From Neoarius graeffei (Eukaryota; Chordata; Actinopteri; Siluriformes; Ariidae), in the NCBI RefSeq assembly GCF_027579695.1, contig NC_083574.1:41408559-41472558 (forward strand): DNA of 64,000 bases, in the 5' to 3' direction. This document shows, piece after piece, positions 32,070 to 43,517 of this stretch (position 1 is the stretch's first letter; each line of letters starts with the position of its first letter). Both the position numbers and the translations under genes were made by a program. Under the pieces are notes generated by a model. That model had not been told where the DNA came from, did not search any database, and saw only the letters and a program-made list of their open reading frames with translations.

Positions 32070-32552
32070 AACTAAGCCAGACTTGAATCCAGGACTCGGA
32101 CTCGAGTCCGACTCATGCCCTAACTTTAAGGACTCGTGACTTGACTTGAACTTGGACTCCTGCATTAACTGCATTCGGACTCACAAATTGGAGACGAGGA
32201 CTCAGATTTTTTTCTTTATTTTTTTGTAACGTGCCATAATAATTTGGCATAAGATATTTATACCTTAACATTAGTGCCACCAGCCTTTTCCTGAATATTC
32301 CTGAGAGAAGACATCTTTTTTTTGTGGATTTATTGTCGGCTATGGTATGGGACATACATTTTCACACTACTCAAAGCTATCAATGTGTTTTAGAGTGTGT
32401 GTGCACGTGTGTGACAGTTGTGTCATTTGTGTCGGATTCGACTCAGATCAATACTGGACTCGACTCGAAATTTTCTTTCATGAATTGGACTTGAATAGCG
32501 GGGACTCAAGACTGGACTCGGACTTGAGGTTTAGTGACTCGACCACATCACT
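32070..32552. repeat. GACTC-rich non-autonomous element
   Basis: Dense repeats of GGACTC/GAGTCC at both ends (for example GGACTCGGACTCGAGTCCGA near 32094) in partly inverted arrangement around an AT-rich centre. Ends and duplications could not be fixed. Confidence 0.4.
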
Positions 32553-32559
32553 GGAACTA

Positions 32560-34813
32560 GCGATTGATCTCACATTTCTGTAGACTTGCAGCTCATGAGG
32601 GTTTCCCCCGATTCCTCTCTTTGCGTAACAAATAAAGCACTGTAGGAGTCAGACCTAGAATATAAAAAGAAACCTTCAAAGCAATAAATGTTTACATAGC
32701 CTGATTTTTTTTTTTAGTGTAAGCATAGCTACAAACCATGCTTTTCAGCATCCTTACGTGATACAGTAAAACAATTTCATCAAGTACAAAAGGAGCACAT
32801 TTACCCAATTCTTCTGTGTGGTCTCTTTTAAAAGCCCTAACATACAATCAGTAGGACAAAAGGCTTTACAGTGCAACACAAAACCTCAACAAAAATGTGG
32901 CGAGCTAAAATAGCTTCTGCATAGTGCCTTCATACATATTGCTAGAGGGAAAAAAGGAAAGGCTTCGCTATGTTCAAAGAGAGGCACCCTGCAAAAATAG
33001 CTCATTTTCTTTGCATATTTCTGAGCCCCTTGATATTAATAATGTCAGGCTCCTTTCAGCAAATGAAATTCATTCTGCCTGTGTGTGTATGTGAGGTATA
33101 AGCTGGGCTTAGAGCAGAGGCCCTTATCAGCAGCCTGCCTTCTCACATCTGCCTGCCTCTCTTATTTATGCCTAGCCATTCATTCACATCATGAGCCATC
33201 AGGGACAACAGACAAACATCCAATTACTCCATGATTTTTTTCCCTTTCTTTTCAGAGGTGAAACCTCATCATTCTGTGTCCGTGTGGGAGTGAGCAACCT
33301 CGGTTTTCCTGTCAGACTGGTTGACCATAGTGTATCGGACATCAAACCTTCAGTCACTATTCCATCATTAGCCTTGCATGCATATTTATCCTGCATCGCC
33401 ACATTTAAATACAGACCCTTAAGTGTTACTGAAAACAGTCAGGCAGCGAGCACCAGGCTGCCAGCAGGTGCCCTTCCTGATCACCTACATGCCATAGGGT
33501 TTCCATAGAAACTGTTATTTATGGTTGTTGATGGTGATGGAGGCATATGTGCACAAACAAGACAAGCCTCAAGGGTGCTGTTAATGCACAAATGCAGTCA
33601 GTGTCAATGTGCATTGTTTTCTAACAGCACAGAAAGCAGTCAGGCTTTCTCTCTTTCTGAATGAAAAAAAAAAGGACTCAAGAGAAAGTCAGTGCAGCCA
33701 TACGAGACATGTGCGCCATCGCTGATGAACTGACCATGCAACCAGCAGCTCCTTTTCAATAAGTGTAAGGAGAGAGAAGAAATAATTACTATAATGCAGT
33801 TAGATTGTAAAATAAGTCATGATCTTTCACTTCAGAATAATGAGAGACTCGAGAAATATATCAGTCACGTCGAGGTCAGACACCTTAACTCTTGAACCCA
33901 TGCCCTTGCCTCTCATTAGTCTCCTTGGTGGCTGTACTTCCATGGCCAAATTGCTAATTAGCAAGCTTAATTGGAATGACTATCACCGTCTTTGACTGTA
34001 TCCTTATCAACACGAGACAGCCCTGGTCGAAAGACTGACAGCTAGCTGGATGACTGATACAACACTGTCCAATGCTCAAGTCAGACAAGGCCAAAACAGT
34101 GAGGAAAAAAAAAAAACAATTAGAAATTGCTAATTAAAATCCCATGGCATGAAAATCAGTGTTCAGTTTTGTTTGAATTGCAGACACAATAGCGCTCATG
34201 CTAACTCTTCTCAAGATGACAATAACAGGAAACACACATTTTTGAGAGACGTAGACCGAAGGAACAGCTAAAGCATGTGACTGACAGGATTCAAGCTGAG
34301 ATCTGAACAAAAACATAACATCCAGAAATGGAGAACATCTATAACGGCGCTGCATGGAGCACAGCCAGAACAGATGTGTAAGGAGTAAAGAATAAAACAT
34401 GATCCTGTGCACTCTTGTAGGAAAATAATGAAGGTATGTGATACCCTGAAACAGATTATTTTCCAATCACTGCACATCCCAAGGTGTTTTATTCCTCTGA
34501 CACAACAGCAGTTTGCTAATTAAATATCAGCATGTTGTACTTATGTTATGTTAACATCTACAGAACAAGTTCCTGTCATCTCTTACATTATAGCAGCTAT
34601 AAACAATCGTTCCTTTACCAGCTTTTCTTTTCACTTCTTTCTTTTGAAGTTAACAAGACAAAAACACAGTTTGTCCTGTTAAAGAGAAACCTTTCAAACA
34701 AAGTGCTCTGTTCTGAAACCTTTGCCGTGCCAGAAACCTTAAAGTCAAACAAAACCCAAAAATAAACGCTGTTTACTGATCATTTTAAGTGCCCTGATGT
34801 GCCCTCTGCACGT
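32560..34813. other. About 2.2 kb without recognised genes or repeats
   Basis: No conserved protein motif, tRNA or named transposon. Short A/T runs only. The frame at 33191-33508 shows no domain. This is among the longest repeat-poor parts of the window. Confidence 0.4.
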
Positions 34814-34817
34814 TTAA

Positions 34818-35539
34818 AGCTAGACGGCCTTCCGATTTCATAAAATCAGTGAAATTTAGTTCTCTCTGAAATTTAGTCATTGTGATACAAGTTTATTTCT
34901 GTAATATCGCACAAAATATCAGGTCATTCTGTGGCTGGGAAGTTATTTAATTTGAGCCGATTCCTGAGCAAATAATGTGCATGAAATCGCTCGCTTCACA
35001 CAGTCAAGCAGACAGAGGAAGTCCGTGTGCGCATGCGCAGATTTACTTTGACCGTGCATTGACGGTTACATCATTCTGTTGCTAAACGAACAGCTGATCA
35101 CACCGAGGTTCTCGCCGACCACTGATATTTATTAGTTTGGTCCTGCGTTTCCTTTCCTTCGCAACATAACGTCTTTTCTTCTCGCTTTCCATTACTGTAG
35201 TCGGTCTTTCACGTTTCATTCGCACACACACACCCTCCGTTTTCTCTCCTGTTTCAAATTTGTATCCCACAATGCCTTGCGTGAGTGGGGAAAGCCCACC
35301 ACGTGATGCATGACGTAGTATCTTGAATTGGGTCATGGTGAAGCAGGAAAAAATAGCGGAGAATTTAGGGCCATGTGGCCTTAAATTCATTAATTGTTCT
35401 ATTTAAAAAAAAAACTAATAAAATTGGACGTCTGTGATTCGAATTCAGTAGCTTTTGGTCCACGAAACAAAAGTAATTTGGTGTCAGGGAACATTCTTTT
35501 TATGACCTACACTTGAAAAATCTGAAAGGCAGTATAGCT
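34818..35539. mobile_element. TTAA-flanked MITE, copy 1
   Basis: Ends AGCTAGACGGCCTTCCGATT and TCTGAAAGGCAGTATAGCT flanked by TTAA (34814-34817, 35540-35543). A second copy in opposite orientation is at 49665-50439. TTAA targets suggest a Kolobok- or piggyBac-type parent. No transposase. Confidence 0.75.
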
Positions 35540-35759
35540 TTAAATGAAAAATAAAACTTTATGACATCAATTTATCCATTTTAAAAGTTATCATATTGCT
35601 AAAAAACAGGCACCTCGAAGCAACCATTTGCACTGAAACTGGATATCCGCCTGTGATGTAACCAGATCACTAGTGCACCGTTTACCTTCCTCACATGGAG
35701 CCATCAAATAAAGGCTTGTAATTCTTAAAAAAAATAATTAAAAAAAAAATAATAATAAT

Positions 35760-35880
35760 AATAAATTGTCCCCGGGTGCCACTGCTCTCATGTGTATGCG
35801 TGTGTTTTCACTACTTCAGATGGGTTGAATGCAAAGAAAGAATTTCACTGTGCTGTAATGTATATGTGACAAATAAACGC
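35760..35880 (+). repeat. SINE tail (third type)
   Basis: GGTGCCACTGCTCTCATGTG, TTCAGATGGGTTGAATGCAA and GAATTTCACTGTGCTGTAAT, then GTGACAAATAAACGCTTCT. Head missing. Confidence 0.55.
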
Positions 35881-36227
35881 TTCTATTTCTAAAAATCTAA
35901 TCACAGACATTTTCTGTAAATGTGATTTTTACTGGGAATAAAATACACAAAATCAACAGACTTCAGTTTTATGGAGTCTGAAGCTTACTTGGCTAGATAA
36001 CACATCTGCAGTACTGACACAGGTACTAGTAAACAATGTCCGTTGTCATACCAATGCGATTCTTGCCGTCTGAAAAGATCATTTTCCTCAGTGAATAAAA
36101 ACAAACAAAAGTATGACACACAAAAATACAAGGAAAATTTGAATTCTTTTGAAAAAAAACACAAAAACAAAAAACCACTGATTAGCCAATGATGGAGTGT
36201 TTATAAGCAGTAAAAGATTCCCAAAGG

Positions 36228-36280
<53 letters not shown>

Positions 36281-38510
36281 CACTGCTTCAATGATCAGGC
36301 TTATTTTTACACCAAAACATCTGACACTTGGGCATCTTCAGAGGTCTTTACAACAATTTAGAAGTGATATATCCATTAGATCTCAGCCTCGGTAAGTCAT
36401 GTACCATGTAAGTGATGTCACATTTTCGGATTCTCTTCCATAATTTGTACTGAGTGCGTGATATTTGAACATCGGAGAGAGTAAGAGGTCAGAGCCCAGC
36501 GACATTGTTTTTCTTTTAAAATAAAATCTGTACACAGTACACAGGTACAAATACGAACAAGTGAGCACTCGAACATGTCTTGTGTGGATATCTACCAGTA
36601 TAAAGGAGGTTATTTTTGGGTTTTGTTAATCTTTAAAGTTACAGCTATATTTCTAACTGTTATAAAGTGCTGAGATTTCAATCTCCTTCTAAACATGTGA
36701 AATTAATACCGTCACACCGAAATCTTTAGTACGATAGAAAACATATTAAAACAAACGTCTTATCATAAACCTCTCAGCCTGAACACCTGTCCATGCTGCT
36801 GTTATAGACAATCACTAATCAGACCTTCTGACCAATCAGAATTGAGAATTCAGACATTAAGAAAGTATTTGAGCTATCCTGTGCATCAGTGTAACAAGGA
36901 AAGAAGGAATGAGAGAGATGCATCAGGTTGCAAGCATTATGTAGTTAGATCAATAAAGCTAATCTATAATTTTTTCTCAACTTCTGAGTTCAGCAACCTT
37001 ATTAGAAGATCTCTAGGTAAAGATTACTCTATCTTCTAATAAGGTTCTATCTTATTAGAGTCAGAAATCATGGGCTAGACCAAGGGTATTGCTGCAGAGC
37101 CGAGAATTACAGTTTCAATCACACTGAGGAATGTGCAAATATATACACATAGCGTTCACCTGCCAGGAAGTACGTGCATTATGAACAGTGCTTTTCGATC
37201 ACGCAGCATAAGATTCAGCCTTTGAGATCACCCTTACGCACAAGAAAATAAATACGTACTTTCCGAAACACCAGAGGGTAAAGCAAAAAATAACAACCAC
37301 ATGAGCTGGTCACAAATATAACATGATTTTTTGCAATAACACTCCCAAGGAACACTTCTGGGAATCAGTCAGACCGAGAAGAGACAGGTTTGTGTTTAAA
37401 GGGAAAAAAAAAAAAGCTGCATTACGGTACATGGTTTACTCTGGTTTATTTCAGCTGTATGTTTAGAGAAGATTTAGTGAGGTTTATATTAAAATGGATG
37501 AACTCGGGGTGGTTGAAGAAGATCTCTTCTCGATCCAATTCCCATGCTCCTCAACATCTTGAGCCTCATCTTGTATAATCCTTCCAGAAATCATTCCGTT
37601 CTCTGTAGTCCTGCATCTAGCTTTGACCAGTTTCAGCTCCTCCAATGTGTCGGAGTCTCATCACGGTCTTCACATGGCCCCTCTGTGCGTCAGGGATAGC
37701 GCCATTAAAGCAGCCAGGGTAGGCTCTGCGTTCGGCACTTACTGCTACCGTGAGCATCTTTTATTCAATTTAGCTTGATGTGCCTGAGAATAAAGCTGTA
37801 ATGGAAATTCAAATGACAGGTCATAAGGCTCCCTGTAGTCAAAGCAAGTATGCAGGTTTTGCCATAATGATAATAACATATTGCTGGTGAGCACTATGAA
37901 AATGACTATTACAGTCAGGGCAACTAACATTTGCCAGACTTCTAATAAAACTGCTTGCCTTCAGTTAACAAACATTGCAAAGCTGCGATAAACAATATGG
38001 ATTCAAAACCTGTGCTTTCCTGTGACAGTACGTACCAGAGATATTCAGCTAAATGTTGAAAAGCCCACGAACATAAAATTCCTTGCTTACAAACATGTCG
38101 TAAAGAGTTACATGTGGGACAAGAGTTACCTTTTAACGCTTAACCAATTTTAAGATTTTTAAGTTATGTTGTTACACTGGCACTTCATACTGCCAATTTT
38201 GACTAGCACTACTACACGACTGATTCTGAACAAATAAGAGACCTCTTTTGAACTTTTTGTACTGTTTCAAGTGAAGAATAAAAGCGTATTTCTTAAGTCA
38301 GCCATCTTTAAATATTCAGTTTCGGTTATTGGCTATCTTTTATTAACCACCCATGCCATCACTTCGTTAACCAGACCAGAGAGGGTAAATAATAATAATT
38401 TTTTTGTGTGTGAGATTATGTATTTGTTATTTACATCAAATTTGTCACTCATTGTTACACTCAAATTAGGTCTGATATCATAAAAAAACCCTGCAATAAT
38501 ATACAAGTAT
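35881..38510. other. Unassigned stretch with simple repeats
   Basis: Contains a (TG)n tract at about 36239-36279 and no exon, RNA gene or transposon that I can name. Confidence 0.4.
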
Positions 38511-38513
38511 TAC

Positions 38514-38690
38514 GGGGGCGTCGTGGCTCAGGTGGATAAGGCGCCATACCATGAATCCAGGGACCCGGGTTCGATTCCGACCTGAGGTCATTTCCCGATC
38601 CCTCCCCGTCTCTCTCTCCCACTCATTTCCTGTCTCTACACTGTCCTATCCAATAAAGGTGAAAAAAGCCCAAAAAATATCTTTTAAAAA
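38514..38690 (+). mobile_element. tRNA-derived SINE (GGATAAGGCG type)
   Basis: Box A TGGCTCAGGTGGATAAGGCG and box B GGTTCGATTCC are well preserved. Then a CCTCCCCGTCTCTCTCTCCC body and CCAATAAAGGTGAAAAAAGC tail. The loss of tRNA folding and the extended tail make it a SINE, not a tRNA gene. Confidence 0.75.
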
Positions 38691-38766
38691 ATATATATAT
38701 ATACAAGTATTACAAAAAATATACATGATGATAACTAAACTAAAGAATATAGGTTAAATTAATAAA

Positions 38767-38768
<2 letters not shown>

Positions 38769-38830
<62 letters not shown>

Positions 38831-38838
38831 TTATTTAT
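38769..38838. repeat. (TA)n microsatellite with (TTTA)n
   Basis: About 28 TA units followed by several TTTA units. Confidence 0.9.
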
Positions 38839-38924
38839 TTAAAGGAACTGGAATAAAATGTGAAACTGAATCATTAAATTTTAGCAGCCCAAGAACAAGT
38901 GCCATCAGGAGATGACATATTATT

Positions 38925-39180
38925 CCCCCCCCCCCATGAAACCTCACTCCAAATTTTCCTCAGTTGAATTGGTTGCCATGGAAATACGGAAAAAATAAAA
39001 ATCACAGAAATCCCAAAATGTCAAAAGGCACAACTGCTTGAGTCACTTAACATAACTGTCAGGTTGCGTGAAAAAAAATTCCTAACAGTTTTTGAGTTAC
39101 GTTCCGGAAACTAAAATGTTTTCAGACAGACGGAGAGAGCGATAGCTATATCCCTCCGCATTCTATGCCGGGGGATAACA
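38925..39180 (+). repeat. Hairpin-ended array unit (family 3)
   Basis: A C-run then CATGAAACCTCACTCC, GGTTGCCATGGAAATACG and TTTTTGAGTTACGTTCCGG, then CAGACAGACGGAGAGAGCG and a terminal hairpin TATCCCTCCGCATTCTATGC facing CGGGGGATAA. Same layout as the other hairpin arrays but mirrored. Confidence 0.55.
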
Positions 39181-39189
39181 AGCAATAAG

Positions 39190-39882
39190 AACCAGTGTTA
39201 TCAAGGCAAAAGACTAATAAAACACAGGAAGAGAGCAAGTGTCGGTTGTGTGGAAAGGTAGACGAAACAGTGAATCACATTGTAAGTGAATGTAACATGC
39301 TCGCTCAAAAAAAAAAAAGAGGCATGATTGGGTAGGAAGAAAAATTCATTGGGAACTGTGCCGAAGGTATAAAGTACCTGTAACAGAAAGATGTCATGAA
39401 CACAAACTGGAAACAGGAACAGAAAATGGCAGCTGTAAGTTACTGTGGGATTTCAACATCCAGACTGATCGTGCCATAGAAGCCAGACGACCTGATACCA
39501 TATTGATCAGAAAAAAGGAATGTAAAATAATAAACTTTGCCATACCATACGACAGGAGAGTAAATGAAAAAGAGATGGAAAAAATAGAGAAGTACCATAC
39601 CAAGACCTAGCAAGAGAACTACAAAAGCTATGGAATAGGAGAACAAACAAAAGTCATTCCAATCGTAATAGGAGCACTCAGTACAACACCAAGACAATTA
39701 TTGAAGAGATTAGATGACCTGGGTATAAGAACAAGAATTGTTGAGTTGCAGAAAACTGTTATCATCCACTCTGCAAGGATCCTCCGTAAAGTCCTTGAAA
39801 TTTGAGGACTCTTGTTGTTACTGAATTTCATGAAATTATTACCACTGACAAAAACAGTGAGCGACACAAAACATAATAATAA
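39190..39882 (+). pseudogene. LINE fragment with restriction-like endonuclease region
   Basis: Pieces in frame include CRLCGKVDETVNHIVSEC (CCHC-type zinc motif), RRPDTILIRKKECKIINFAI (a PD-(D/E)xK-like patch), VIPIVIGALSTTPRQLL and ARILRKVLEI, then a stop. This order is the C-terminal end of LINEs with a restriction-like endonuclease (R2/R4-type groups). Several frameshifts and stops. The 3' UTR appears to continue, split, at 40330-40615 and 42168-42360. Confidence 0.6.
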
Positions 39883-39892
39883 TAATAATAAT

Positions 39893-40288
39893 GCATGGTG
39901 GTGTAGTGGTTAGCACTGTCGCCTCACAGCAAGAAGGTTCTGGGTTCGAGCTCAATGGCCAACGGGGGCCTTTCTGTGTGGAGTTTGGATGTTCTCCCCG
40001 TGTCTGTGTGGGTTTCCTCCGGGTGCTCCGGTTTCCTCCACAGTCCAAAGACGTGCAGTTAGGTTAACATGGGGCGGCCTTGGGCTGAAGTGCACTTGAG
40101 CGAGGCACCTAACCCCTAACTGCTCTCTCTGGGTGCTGTTAGCATGGCTACCCACTGATCTGGGTTTGTGTGTGTGTGTGTGTATACTCATTGCTCAAGT
40201 GTATGTGCACATGTGTGTGTTCACTGCTTCAGATGGGTTAAATGCAGAGAGGAATTTCACAAGTGTACGTGTGGTGATGTTGTTGTTC
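39893..40288 (+). mobile_element. Hybrid SINE: DANA-like head, third-type tail
   Basis: Starts GCATGGTGGTGTAGTGGTTA with box B GGTTCGAGCTC, follows the DANA-like body to GTTAGGTTAACATGG, then switches to GGCCTTGGGCTGAAGTGCAC and TTCAGATGGGTTAAATGCAG. It lies between two (TAA)n tracts within the LINE relic. Confidence 0.7.
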
Positions 40289-40291
40289 TTC

Positions 40292-40322
<31 letters not shown>
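40289..40322. repeat. (AAT)n microsatellite
   Basis: Eleven AAT units. A shorter (AAT)n lies at 39875-39893, on the other side of the SINE. Confidence 0.9.
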
Positions 40323-40323
<1 letters not shown>

Positions 40324-40329
40324 TTTAAG

Positions 40330-40615
40330 ATTGTCATAATCTTGTCAGTAAGATGGTATTGAGAAACTGTATGAACTCACAATCACCATACATTGCTTTT
40401 ATGTTATTTTCGAGATGCAATATTTAGATTTTCTTTTTTGATGATTTACAGTAAATAGGTTTGTTTTATTTACATTTCGAAGCATTTTTGATTGCAAAAT
40501 TGATATAGTCCCATCAAGCACAGTGAATATTGCTAGGACTTTTAAGAGTGTGTCACAATCTAGTCACTAAGCTGATACTGAGATAAGTATGAACTCTCAA
40601 ACATAAGTATAGTAC
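40330..40615 (+). repeat. Part of the RLE-LINE 3' UTR
   Basis: GAGATGCAATATTTAGATTTTC-like and TTACAGTAAATAGGTT blocks recur at 42190-42245 after the hAT insertion, consistent with tandem or split 3' UTR repeats of one LINE. Confidence 0.45.
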
Positions 40616-40623
40616 ACAGAGAG

Positions 40624-42159
40624 CAGTGGCGGCTGGTAGTCTTTCAAACAGGGGAGGCTGGTCGGTTACAATATTTCCAGATTTTAAAAGAAAAAACACA
40701 TCAATTTTGCCCATACTCTTGCCTCTGATCTGGCTGATTGTTGGCAGCATCACAAACTGTGAAATAACAGGTTCTTTTGGCCCATTAGCCTACTGTCCAA
40801 TATACATGATGGTGGTGTTGGGGGGGGGGGTATATTTTAACATTTTATATTTTAAAATTGTGGCATGTTGTTTAAAAATTTACCTCGGCTGTGTTTTTGT
40901 TTAAAAATGTTTTCCAAATTGTAGCTGTGTTTAATTCATATCCAGAAAAATATATATTCCAATATAATATACTCAGCATAAACATTTTAAATAGATTCTA
41001 TATTTTTGGTCCATCCATGACATATTACTAAAGTAGCCTATTTACTGTTGTTGATGTGGGTCACTTGCTGTTAGCCAATTCACTTTCTCGTACCAGGAGA
41101 GCTGAAAGGAACGAGTATTATTCCCTACCTTTTTCACCAAGTCAGTTTGAGGCATTGGTCTACCCTGCTCTTTAATTTTATCCTCGAAAGGAAGACTGGC
41201 AAATGGCTTTGCCAAAATTAAATCAGCAATGCTTGGCATCCGTGCGCAGCTTTCTTGCTAGCTGACTAGCCCCCTCAAGTTCAAGTTCAGTCACTCAAAT
41301 AAACGAAATTTCTGGAACTAAGATAGCAAACTTGACAACACTATATTTACACTTTATTTACAATGAAAATATATACAAACTAAAAAAGCTGGTAGAAACC
41401 GTATGTAATGAATGAAATCCAAATGTAAGCCGATCTCTTACAATACACCACAGCACTAGCGAATCCGCATGGGACTGAACTGATGTTGCCAGATACTGCT
41501 GACGTTATCCAGCCCAAAATATGTTCAAAACCCGCCAATATGCACTTAAAACCGCTCAATTGGGTGGTAAATCTCCCAATCTGGCAACACTGTCCGCTGC
41601 CTGTCTATAGTTGAAACGAGCTGTCAATCAAAGAAAATATCCGGCCGCTTTCACCAATCACCAGTCTCCTCGCGGAAACTGCCATGTCCCTCCCATGTGA
41701 GGCTCGGAGTCCGTGGGCGGGCATTTTCGCAGTATTTGTCCAATAACCGTCTTGCATTTTGAGATTGAAAAGCGCAGAGCTCCCAAATGCCGTTGAAGTC
41801 CACTGAGGCTGGGAGTCCGTGAGACTCCGTGGGCGGGCATTTTCGCAGTATTTGTCCAATAATCGTCTTGCATTTTGAGATTGACAAGCACATAGCTCCC
41901 AATCCACTGAGGCTGGGCTGCATCGCGCTGTCACGAGGGGGAAAAACTCACGCACACATTAGGTGAACTGGGGAAAGTTATAACGGAATGATTTCGCACT
42001 GTAGTGGGTTGAGCACATATTTTTCTATGATTCTGGATCTGAAATAGCAATGTTATAAGGTTGGCTATAACATAAGCCTAGCGCAATTCATCCTACACAA
42101 TGTTCGGCATTTTTAGAGGAGGCTGAGCCTCCCTCGTTGTCTTAGAGCAATCGCCCGTG
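40624..42159 (-). mobile_element. hAT element with TTF-type zinc-finger remnant
   Basis: Ends CAGTGGCGGCTGG and CAATCGCCCGTG with a perfect 8-bp duplication ACAGAGAG (40616-40623, 42160-42167). It contains a transposase N-terminal remnant at 41042-41239 and an internal tandem duplication of about 117 bp (GTGGGCGGGCATTTTCGCAG at 41713 and 41830). Non-autonomous. Confidence 0.85.
41042..41239 (-). pseudogene. hAT transposase N-terminal fragment (TTF-type zinc finger start)
   Basis: Reads MPSIADLILAKPFASLPFED, then RPMPQTDLVKKV and SFQLSWYEKVNWLTASD. The FQLSWYEKxxWL stretch is typical of the TTF-type zinc finger in ZMYM/hAT-like proteins (recalled). It stops right after DPHQQQ, before the cysteines. 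Confidence 0.5.
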
Positions 42160-42167
42160 ACAGAGAG

Positions 42168-42365
42168 TCAAAGACATTTTTTTTCTGAGATGCAATATCT
42201 AGATTTTCTTTTTTCATGACTTATTGTAAATAGGTTAACTTTTTAGATTTTGAAGTGTTTTAGATTGTAAAGTTGTTATCGTCCTGTGGGTTACGCTGGT
42301 CGCCCTGTGGCACTGTATTCATATGCATTCTGAAGTGAAATAAACTGCGTAGTAATAATAAAAAT
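42168..42365 (+). repeat. RLE-LINE 3' end
   Basis: Continues the LINE 3' UTR after the hAT (GAGATGCAATATCTAGATTT) to GTGAAATAAACTGCGTAGTA followed by an (ATA)n tail, which looks like a LINE 3' terminus. Confidence 0.45.
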
Positions 42366-42451
42366 CTATAAAAGTCTGTGAAATGTTTTTGTTTCTCAAT
42401 GAGATGCATTCTGTTAAATAATTTACATAATGAATAGAATACAGTAAAAAT

Positions 42452-43500
42452 CCATTTATCCTTCTACAGGGTTGCAGGCAAGCTGGAGCCTATCCCAGCT
42501 GACTACGGGTGAGAGGTGGGGTACACCCTGGACAAGTCGCCAGGTCATCACAGGGCTGACACATAGGCCAAGTTTACATTAGACCGTATCTGTCTCGTTT
42601 TCTTCGCGGATGCACTGTCCGTTTACATTTAACCGCCTGGAAACGCCAGGAAACGGGAATCCGCCAGGGTCCACGTATTCAATCCAGATCGTGTCAGCTC
42701 CGGTGCTGTGTAAACATTGAGATACGCTGTGCTGAGCTCTAGCTGGCATCGTCATTGGACAACGTCACTGTGACATCCACCTTCCTGATTCGCTGGCGTT
42801 GGTCATGTGACACGACTGCTGAAAAACGGAGCGGACTTCCGCCTTGTATCACCTTTCATTAAAGAGTATAAAAGTATGAAAATACTGCAAATACTGATGC
42901 AAATTCTGCCCATTGTGTAGTTATGATTGTCTTTAGGCTTGCCATCCATCCACTTGCAAGTGGTAAGTGATATGCGCTGGGATCACACACACAGCGGCTC
43001 AGTCCCGAATCACTGCCTGTGCACTTCACTCGCGCGCTCTGTGAGCTGCGCAGGGCCGGAGTGCGCACCCTCCAGAGGGCACTCGCTGTTCAGGGCGGAG
43101 TGATTTGGAGCACAGGATTCCTGCGGAGCCGAGCGTATCCGTGTATTGGTGTTGCTGTGTGCACGCAAATCGTGTATTGGTGTTGCTGTGTGCACACTAA
43201 TCGTTTTAAAAACATTAATCTGATCCGCTGATATGGTCTAATGTAAACATGGGCATAGAGACAAACAACCATTCACACTCACATTCACACCTACGGTCAA
43301 TTTAGAGTCACCAGTTAACCTAACCTAACCTGCATGTCTTTGGACTGTGGGGGAAACCAGAGCACCCGGAGGAAACCCACGCGGACACGGGGAGAACATG
43401 CAAACTCCACACAGAAAGGCCCCCATCAGCCACTGGGCTCGAACCCAGGACCTTCTTGCTGTGAGGCAACAGTGCTAACCACTACACCACCGTGCCACCC
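42452..43500 (-). mobile_element. DANA-like SINE split by a MITE
   Basis: The SINE halves are 42452-42565 and 43258-43500. A perfect 17-bp duplication (TAGAATACAGTAAAAAT) lies at 42435-42451 and 43501-43517. The MITE interrupts the GACACATAGACAC block. Confidence 0.92.
42566..43254. mobile_element. Non-autonomous TIR element (Harbinger-like), copy 2
   Basis: Ends GGCCAAGTTTACATTAGACC and GGTCTAATGTAAACATGGGC, with a 3-bp ATA duplication confirmed by the known SINE sequence on either side. A homologue of 16235-16940 in reverse orientation. Confidence 0.85.
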
Positions 43501-43517
43501 TAGAATACAGTAAAAAT

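Noticed and set aside
33191..33508. 105-codon frame on the + strand
   Set aside because: No recognisable domain or motif and no clear support from flanking splice sites; expected by chance in this much sequence.
38514..38590. tRNA gene
   Set aside because: Boxes A and B are present but the sequence does not close an acceptor stem and continues into a SINE body with an AATAAA-like tail.
41605..41955. Overlapping frames with repeated LKMQDGYWTNTAKMPAHG
   Set aside because: They arise from an internal tandem duplication in a non-autonomous hAT, open in several frames; no conserved protein.
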